From positions 1 through 64,000 of the forward strand of contig NZ_FONV01000023.1 in the NCBI RefSeq assembly GCF_900113015.1: DNA of 64,000 nt. The letters are read 5' to 3'. The notes beneath the pieces were generated by a model that had not been told where the DNA came from, searched no databases, and saw only the letters and a program-made list of their open reading frames with translations. This document shows, in pieces, positions 58,822 through 64,000 of the stretch. Each line of letters opens with the position of its first letter. The stretch's first letter is position 1. The stretch is from Actinoplanes philippinensis (GTDB taxonomy: Bacteria > Actinomycetota > Actinomycetes > Mycobacteriales > Micromonosporaceae). The position numbers and the translations under genes were made by a program.

Positions 58822-59454
58822 CTACACCGGCGGCGGGACCGGGCGCCCGGCTTGGACACCGACGTTGTACGCCGCCATCTGCCAGCCCCTGGCCTCGTCG
58901 TGGGTCAGCTCCACCCAGTGACAGTTCTGCAGGGCACGCAGCGTACGCATCTGCTCGCGCCGCCAGCCGAGCAGGTGGCCGACACCCTGGCGGGCCGCGG
59001 CGCCGTGGGTGGCGACGACGACGGTTCCACCGGCCGGAGCCAGGCGGGCCGCGTCCTGCAGGGCGTCGCAGACCCGCTTGCCCAGGTCGTCCAGGGTCTC
59101 GACACCGCCGCCGACGACGTCCTCCCCGGCCGTCCAGCGGGCGTGCTCCTCGGGCCGCTCGGCGGCGACCTCGGCCATGGTGTGGCCCTGCCACTCGCCG
59201 AAGTGCCGCTCGCGGAGCCGCTCGTCGATGCTGACGGTGAGGCCGGTCAGGGCGGCGAGCGCGGCCGCGGTGTCGGCGGCCCGGCTCAGGTCGCTGGCCA
59301 CGATCGCGGCCGGTCTCAGGCGGACGAGCAGCTCAGCGGCGTCGGCTGCCTGCCGGCGGCCGAGCTCGTTGAGCGGCACGTCGGTCTGCCCCTGCACGCG
59401 TGAGCCCGCGTTCCAGTCGGTGTTGCCGTGCCGCCAGACGATGAGGCGCGTCAC
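58822..59454 (-). CDS. Histidine phosphatase, probable glucosyl-3-phosphoglycerate phosphatase orthologue
   Basis: The 210 residues start IVWRHGNTDWNAGSRVQGQTDVPLNELGRRQA, with the catalytic RHG, later SDLSRAADTAA, ERHFGEWQGHTMAEV and the second His in VVVATHGAAARQG. In M. tuberculosis the gene next to rsfS is gpgP (Rv2419c), which makes glucosylglycerate for methylglucose lipopolysaccharides; order and motifs fit. Assignment as GpgP is inference. Its start overlaps the rsfS stop. Confidence 0.8.
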   Translation of the reverse strand: MTRLIVWRHGNTDWNAGSRVQGQTDVPLNELGRRQAADAAELLVRLRPAAIVASDLSRAADTAAALAALTGLTVSIDERLRERHFGEWQGHTMAEVAAERPEEHARWTAGEDVVGGGVETLDDLGKRVCDALQDAARLAPAGGTVVVATHGAAARQGVGHLLGWRREQMRTLRALQNCHWVELTHDEARGWQMAAYNVGVQAGRPVPPPV

Positions 59455-59846
59455 GGCGCCTCGGCGCCGGCCTCGGCCAGATCGCGGTCGACGAACGGGA
59501 TGATCGGGCAGTCCTTCCAGAGCCGGTCGAGGGCGTAGAACTCGCGCTCCTCGTCGTGCTGGACGTGCACCACGATGTCGACGAAGTCGAGGAGCACCCA
59601 GCGGCCCTGCTGGTGGCCCTCGCGGCGCTCCGGCTTGGCCTTCTCCGGAAGGTTGAGCAGCGCCTCCTCGATGGCGTCGACGACGGCCATGACCTGGCGC
59701 TCGTTGGACGCCGAGGCGATGACGAAGGCGTCGGTGATGTAGAGCTGCTCGCCGACGTCGATGACGGAGATGTCGTGCGCCTTCTTGTCCGCGGCGGCCT
59801 GGGCGGCCGTCAGGGCTAGTTCGAGAGCGCGTTCGGTGACGGGCAA
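59451..59846 (-). CDS. rsfS: Ribosomal silencing factor RsfS
   Basis: The 131 residues contain the Oligomerisation/RsfS core AHDISVIDVGEQLYITDAFVIASASNERQVMAVVDAIEEAL, GRWVLLDFVDIVVHVQHDEEREFYALDRLWKDCP. It binds uL14 and blocks subunit joining when nutrients are low. The start appears to be TTG at 59846 with GAGGGGA about nine bases upstream. It follows nadD and overlaps the phosphatase gene, the normal order in actinobacteria. Confidence 0.94.
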   Translation of the reverse strand: MPVTERALELALTAAQAAADKKAHDISVIDVGEQLYITDAFVIASASNERQVMAVVDAIEEALLNLPEKAKPERREGHQQGRWVLLDFVDIVVHVQHDEEREFYALDRLWKDCPIIPFVDRDLAEAGAEAP

Positions 59847-59886
59847 AAGAGGGTCCCCTCGGTCGGGTTACAGGACATCAAGCGTC

Positions 59887-60492
59887 TCACACCGGCCCGG
59901 CAATACCCGAGTCCCGATACAGGCCCCGCTTGTTGATGTACTGCACGACACCGTCGGGTACCAGGTACCAGACCGGGAGGCCGGTCGCCACCCGATTACG
60001 GCAGTCGCTCGAGGAGATGGCCATGGCCGGGACCTCGACGAGGGTCACGCTGTCGGCCGGCAGGTGCTCGTTGGAGAGCTCGAATCCGGGCCGGGTCACG
60101 CCGATGAAGTGGGCCAGCCCGAGCATGGTCATGGCGTCCTTCCACGACATGATCCGGGCCAGCGCGTCCGCGCCGGTGATGAAGTAGAGCTCCGCCGACT
60201 GTCCGTAGACCGCGCGCATGTCACGCAGCGTGTCGACGGTGTAGGTGGGGCCGTCCCGGTCGATGTCGGCACGGCTCACGTGGAACCTCGGGTTCGACGC
60301 GGTGGCCACCACTGTCATCAGGTAACGGTCCTCGGCGGGTGAGACGCGGCCCTTCTCATACGGCTGACCGGTCGGGACGAACATCACCTCGTCCAGATCG
60401 AAGCGGGCCTGCACCTCGCTCGCCGCGACAAGGTGACCATGATGGATGGGGTCGAACGTCCCACCCATGATCCCTACACGCCGTCCGGACAT
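59887..60492 (-). CDS. nadD: Nicotinate-nucleotide adenylyltransferase
   Basis: ATG at 60492 gives 201 residues starting [21 protein letters not shown], with the nucleotidyltransferase HxGH motif (HHGH), and the SxTxxR-like [15 protein letters not shown] near the end. It makes deamido-NAD+ from nicotinate mononucleotide and ATP. It precedes rsfS on the same strand as in most actinobacteria. Confidence 0.96.
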   Translation of the reverse strand: MSGRRVGIMGGTFDPIHHGHLVAASEVQARFDLDEVMFVPTGQPYEKGRVSPAEDRYLMTVVATASNPRFHVSRADIDRDGPTYTVDTLRDMRAVYGQSAELYFITGADALARIMSWKDAMTMLGLAHFIGVTRPGFELSNEHLPADSVTLVEVPAMAISSSDCRNRVATGLPVWYLVPDGVVQYINKRGLYRDSGIAGPV

Positions 60493-60517
60493 CCGAGAAG
60501 GATAATCGGCGTGAAGA

Positions 60518-62020
60518 TCAGCCGTCGAGGCGGCGGCGAACCGCGGTGAGCAGGTCTCCCGCGGTGAAGGGCTTCTCCAGCAGGGCCACTCCGGGGTCGA
60601 GGGTGCCCTGGGAGGCGAGGACCGGCTGGGCGTAGCCGGACATGTAGAGGACACGTGTGCCCGGCCGGGCCACGACCAGCCGCTCGGCCAGCTCCTTGCC
60701 CAGCATCCCGGGCATCACCACGTCACTGACCAGCAGGTCGATCTCGCCGTCGTGCCGGGCGGCCAGCTCCAGGGCCTGGGCGCCGCCCTCGGCCAGCAGC
60801 ACCCGGTAGCCGGCGCCGGTGAGGATCCGGCCGGCCACGTCGCGCAGGGCGTCCTCGTCCTCGGCGACCAGCAGTGTCTCGCCGCCGCCGACGGTCCCGG
60901 CCGGCTCGCCGCGGGTCTCCGGCTCGGCGGGCGCGGCCCCGGCGGGCAGCAGCACGGTGATCGTGGTGCCGAGGCCGACCTCGCTGGTCAGGGTGACCTC
61001 GCCGCCGGCCTGGGTGACGATGCCGTAGACGGTGGCCAGGCCCAGGCCGGTCCCCTCGCCGCTGCCCTTGGTGGTGTAGAAGGGTTCGAAGGCCCGCTCG
61101 GCCACCTCGATCGGCATGCCTCGGCCGGAGTCGCAGACCCGCAGCCGGACCCGGGCGTCGAGCAGCCCGGTGTCGATCACCAGCTGACCGCCCGACGGCA
61201 TCGCGTCGTGGGCGTTCAGGGCCAGGTTGACCAGCATCTGCTCGATCTGGTTGGGGTCGCAGGTGACGGTCGGCAGGTCCGGGCCGGGCCGGAAGATCAG
61301 GGTGATGTGCTCGCCGAGGGTCCGCCGCAGCAGCTCCAGCGACCGGTCGATCAGCGCGTTCAGGTCGACCGGCTGAGGGCGGACCACCTCGCGCCGGGCG
61401 AAGGCGAGCAGCTGGTGGGTGAGGTCGGTGCCACGCCGCCCGGCCCGGATCACCTGCCGGGCGTCGGAGGCGATCATCGCGACGTCCGGTTCGTCCGCCT
61501 CCGCCTCCTCGATGACGAAGCCGGCGTAGTTGAGGATCACACCGAGCATGTTGTTGAAGTCGTGGGCGATGCCGCCGGCCAGCTGGCCCAGGCTCTCCAG
61601 ACGCTGGTTGCGGTGCGCCTGGGCCTCGGCGCGCAGCCGTTCCTTCTCCTCCTCGGCGAGCACCCGCCCGGTGATGTCACGCACCACGGCGACGGCCACC
61701 CGGCCCTTCGCGGTGTCGACCAGGGTGGTGGACGACTCGCAGGGGAACTCGGTGCCGTCGCGCCGCCGGGCGGTGGTGACGATCCGGCCGATCAAGCCGG
61801 GCTCGGCCTCCTCGATCAGGCGCTGCCGTTCCGGGAGGAGGGTCCGGGAGTCGTCGGTCAGCAGGACGTCGACGGGCCGGCCGACGAGTTCGGCGACGGG
61901 CCAGCCGTACATCTGCCCGGCCCGGTCGTTGGCCAGCACGATCCGGCCGTTTTCCAGGACCAGGATGGCGTCCGGTGCGGCCTGCAGCAGGCCACTGGAC
62001 AGCTCCTCGGACCACTCCAC
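60518..62020 (-). CDS. Cytoplasmic hybrid histidine kinase (PAS-HisKA-HATPase-REC)
   Basis: GTG at 62020 gives about 500 residues; a start at 62041 is possible. PAS at about 8-120 ([29 protein letters not shown]), HisKA with His153 in [14 protein letters not shown], HATPase_c with [16 protein letters not shown] and [15 protein letters not shown], then a receiver domain with the acceptor Asp in [11 protein letters not shown]. There is no membrane segment, so the signal is internal. The GGIAHDFNN type is typical of kinases with C-terminal REC. No separate regulator or output gene is next to it. Confidence 0.9.
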   Translation of the reverse strand: MEWSEELSSGLLQAAPDAILVLENGRIVLANDRAGQMYGWPVAELVGRPVDVLLTDDSRTLLPERQRLIEEAEPGLIGRIVTTARRRDGTEFPCESSTTLVDTAKGRVAVAVVRDITGRVLAEEEKERLRAEAQAHRNQRLESLGQLAGGIAHDFNNMLGVILNYAGFVIEEAEADEPDVAMIASDARQVIRAGRRGTDLTHQLLAFARREVVRPQPVDLNALIDRSLELLRRTLGEHITLIFRPGPDLPTVTCDPNQIEQMLVNLALNAHDAMPSGGQLVIDTGLLDARVRLRVCDSGRGMPIEVAERAFEPFYTTKGSGEGTGLGLATVYGIVTQAGGEVTLTSEVGLGTTITVLLPAGAAPAEPETRGEPAGTVGGGETLLVAEDEDALRDVAGRILTGAGYRVLLAEGGAQALELAARHDGEIDLLVSDVVMPGMLGKELAERLVVARPGTRVLYMSGYAQPVLASQGTLDPGVALLEKPFTAGDLLTAVRRRLDG

Positions 62021-62031
62021 GCATCCACCCC

Positions 62032-62049
62032 CGTAGCCCACAGGCTACG
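62032..62049 (-). terminator. Hairpin between pepN and the kinase gene
   Basis: CGTAGCC-CACA-GGCTACG is a perfect 7-bp stem with a four-base loop, 40 bases past the pepN stop and 12 before the kinase start. It may end pepN transcripts or sit in the kinase leader. There is no U tract. Confidence 0.4.
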
Positions 62050-62088
62050 AGGAGCGTGCGGGCACGGGGGTGGAGTCGAGCGAATAGG

Positions 62089-64000
62089 TCAGCCGCGGGC
62101 GATCAGTGCCCGGCCCATGTCGTCGTCGGCGTCCTGGACCACGCGGGACAGGATCTGGTTGAGGCCGGGAGTGGCCAGCAGGTCGGCCGCCAGCTGCCGG
62201 GTGCGCTCCGAGACGGCCACCGACGGGTACGCCATCGCGGCGATGTGCTCGGCGCTCATGCCGCCCCGGATCCGCATCATCTCCGGCATGTCGGCGAAGT
62301 AGCGCTTCACGTACGGCTCCAGCAGGTCCAGCTGCTCGGGCTGCCAGAATCCGCTCGCGGTGCGCTCGGCCAGCCGGTTGGACAACTCGGCGTCGCCGAC
62401 GATCGCGGCCCAGGCGGCCTCCTTCGCCTCGGCGTCGGGCCGGGCCGCCCGGCAGGCGGCGGCCCACTGCTCGCCGGCGGCGCTGCGGTCCCCGGCCAGC
62501 TCGGCGTCGATCTCGGCGGCGCCGGCCGCGCCCAGCACGGACAGCCGGTAGAGGATCAGCCAGCGCAGGTCGGCGTCGACGGCCAGGCCGTCGGGCACGT
62601 CCTCGCCGGCCAGCCAGCCACGCAGCCGGGCGGTGTCGACGGTGGCGCCGATCAGGCCGCGGGCGGCGGCGAGCCGCCGGGAGTCGCCGGGGCCGGTGAC
62701 CGCGAGCAGGCGGTCGGCGGCCTGGGCGAGCAGCTCCAGGGCGGCCGGGCGGGTCTCCGGGCCGGCGTAGCGGTCGACCAGCCCGCGGGTGGCGCGCAGC
62801 ACGTCCTCGACGACGACCACCTCGGTCTCCACCGGCAGCGCGGCGAGAACCAGGGTGACCAGTTCGGCGACCGGGCGCTCGCCGTCGACCACGGCGTCCA
62901 GCGTGGCGGCCCAGACGACCGCGCGGGCCAGCGAGTCGCCGAGGCGGGGCAGCAGCAGCGGCACGGCGGCGGCCGACTCGTCGTCGAGACGGACCTTGGC
63001 GTACGTCAGATCGCCGTCGTTGAGCAGCAGGAGGTCGGCGGCGGGCACCCCGGCGAGAGCGGACAGCACGGTACGCCCGGACGCGTCCACCTCCACGTCG
63101 AGGCGTTGCCGCAGGGTCACGGCGCCGTCGGCGGACCTGTCGTAGAGGCCCACGCCTATCCGGTGCGGCCGCAGGGTCGGGTGCCCGTCCGGGGCGGTCT
63201 GGACCACTGCCACCTCGGCGTAGCTCGCCCCGTCCCGGGTGATCTCGGCGCGCAGCGTGTTGACCTGCGCGCGGCGCAGCCACACCTCGGCCCAGCCGGA
63301 CAGGTCGCGCCCGCTCGACTCCGACAGGGCGCCGAGCAGGTCGGCCAGGGTGGCGTTGCCGTACGCGTGGGCCTCGAAGTGGGCGTTCAGCCCGCTCAGG
63401 AACGCCTCGTCGCCGAGCCAGGCGACCAGTTGCTTGAGGACGGCGGCGCCCTTGGCGTACGAGATGCCGTCGAAGTTGAGAAGCGCCTGCTCGGTGTCGT
63501 CGACCACGGACGGGGCGACCGGATGGGTGGAGGGCCGCTGGTCGGCGCGCAGTCCCCACGCCTTGCGCTGCATCGCGAAGGTGGTCCACGCGTCGGTGAA
63601 GCGGGTGGCCTCGGCGGTGACCCGGGACCCCAGGTACTCGGCGAACGACTCGTTCAGCCACAGGTCGTCCCACCAGGCCATGGTGACCAGGTCGCCGAAC
63701 CACATGTGGGCCATCTCGTGGGCGATGATGTTGGCCCGGCGCTCCCGGTCGGCGTCGGTGACCGCCGAGCGCGGGATCATCTCGTCGCGGAAGACGACGA
63801 TCCCCGGGTACTCCATGGCGCCGAAGTTGAACTCGGGCGCGAACGCCTGCTGGTAGTGCCCGAAGGGATAACGGATCCGGAACATCTCGTGGAACCGGTC
63901 CAGCGACCGGCGGGTGATCTCGAAGATCTCCGGCGCCTGCGCGTCCAGGTGCTCGGCGAGGGCGGCCCGGGCGTAGAGCGCCAGCGGGATGCCGTCGTGC
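62089..64000 (-). CDS. pepN: Aminopeptidase N (M1 family), N-terminal part outside window
   Basis: The frame runs from the right edge to the stop at 62089 and shows about 637 residues. It begins in the catalytic domain with FNFGAMEYPGIVVF (GAMEN-like exopeptidase motif), the zinc site HEMAHMWFG with distal Glu in WLNESFAEY, the tyrosine region ISYAKGAAVL, and the helical C-terminal domain (ERAP1_C-like), typical of the 850-residue actinobacterial enzyme. It removes N-terminal residues of peptides in the cytoplasm. About 200 residues are missing on the right. Confidence 0.94.
   Translation of the reverse strand, partial: HDGIPLALYARAALAEHLDAQAPEIFEITRRSLDRFHEMFRIRYPFGHYQQAFAPEFNFGAMEYPGIVVFRDEMIPRSAVTDADRERRANIIAHEMAHMWFGDLVTMAWWDDLWLNESFAEYLGSRVTAEATRFTDAWTTFAMQRKAWGLRADQRPSTHPVAPSVVDDTEQALLNFDGISYAKGAAVLKQLVAWLGDEAFLSGLNAHFEAHAYGNATLADLLGALSESSGRDLSGWAEVWLRRAQVNTLRAEITRDGASYAEVAVVQTAPDGHPTLRPHRIGVGLYDRSADGAVTLRQRLDVEVDASGRTVLSALAGVPAADLLLLNDGDLTYAKVRLDDESAAAVPLLLPRLGDSLARAVVWAATLDAVVDGERPVAELVTLVLAALPVETEVVVVEDVLRATRGLVDRYAGPETRPAALELLAQAADRLLAVTGPGDSRRLAAARGLIGATVDTARLRGWLAGEDVPDGLAVDADLRWLILYRLSVLGAAGAAEIDAELAGDRSAAGEQWAAACRAARPDAEAKEAAWAAIVGDAELSNRLAERTASGFWQPEQLDLLEPYVKRYFADMPEMMRIRGGMSAEHIAAMAYPSVAVSERTRQLAADLLATPGLNQILSRVVQDADDDMGRALIARG

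Overview
The window is about 72 percent G+C, uses many GTG starts and ATGA/GTGA/TGATG gene overlaps, and reads as chromosomal DNA of a high-GC actinomycete. The long backbone glyS ... smtB-zur ... uppS-recO-era-(deaminase-like)-CorC-ybeY-phoH ... rsmE-dnaJ-hrcA ... hemW ... lepA ... rpsT-holA ... comEC-comEA ... degV, phosphatase, rsfS, nadD matches the gene order I remember from Mycobacterium tuberculosis (about Rv2357c to Rv2421c). Together with the lectin-tailed secreted protein and several family-specific unknowns this suggests a Micromonosporaceae member such as Actinoplanes. The genus is inference; no rRNA gene is present.

Left part (1-24 kb). A lectin-tailed secreted protein is cut by the left edge. 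Then come dusB, a coiled-coil repeat protein, a solo XdhC-type domain, glyS with a small lipoprotein, and a zinc module: Zur box, znuA-znuC-znuB, smtB, zur. Next is a thiamine module: a TPP riboswitch with a visible Shine-Dalgarno sequestering hairpin, then ykoE-ykoD-ykoC; a MTH1187-type thiamine-binding protein lies 6 kb further on. Between these are a Tat-exported PHP-domain phosphoesterase with a translationally coupled unknown gene, a MTHFR-like oxidoreductase, an aldo/keto reductase, a VapB-VapC-VapB toxin-antitoxin cassette of lower G+C, and a HAD phosphatase.

Middle (22-41 kb). The minus-strand housekeeping block recO-uppS-phosphatase and CorC-(deaminase-like)-era, with ybeY and phoH just upstream, is tightly packed and mostly overlapping, so probably co-transcribed. 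A serine hydrolase with a HIT protein follows, then a plus-strand GH3 beta-glucosidase whose ribosome-binding site lies inside a near-perfect CebR box. Next are rsmE, and hrcA-dnaJ behind a perfect CIRCE element and closed by a strong terminator, then hemW and an enoyl-CoA hydratase-like gene.

Right part (41-64 kb). A membrane-anchored lysozyme-like protein and a seven- or eight-helix PAS sensor without output domain lead to a 20-bp-stem terminator, then lepA, a MOSC protein interrupted by a glycine-rich insert, rpsT, holA with a membrane protein bearing a long disordered tail, the DNA-uptake pair comEA-comEC, degV, a GpgP-like phosphatase with rsfS, nadD, a hybrid histidine kinase, and pepN cut by the right edge.

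Unusual structure. Three minus-strand genes (dusB, a lipoprotein, a histidine phosphatase) end in tandem repeats of 64, 31-32 and 27 bp that start at the stop codon and run downstream into the intergenic space. Other short tandem arrays lie inside a 151-residue protein gene (21 bp), before rsmE (21 bp), before the MTHFR-like gene (about 62 bp) and after rpsT. No CRISPR array, tRNA, rRNA, insertion sequence or prophage was seen.
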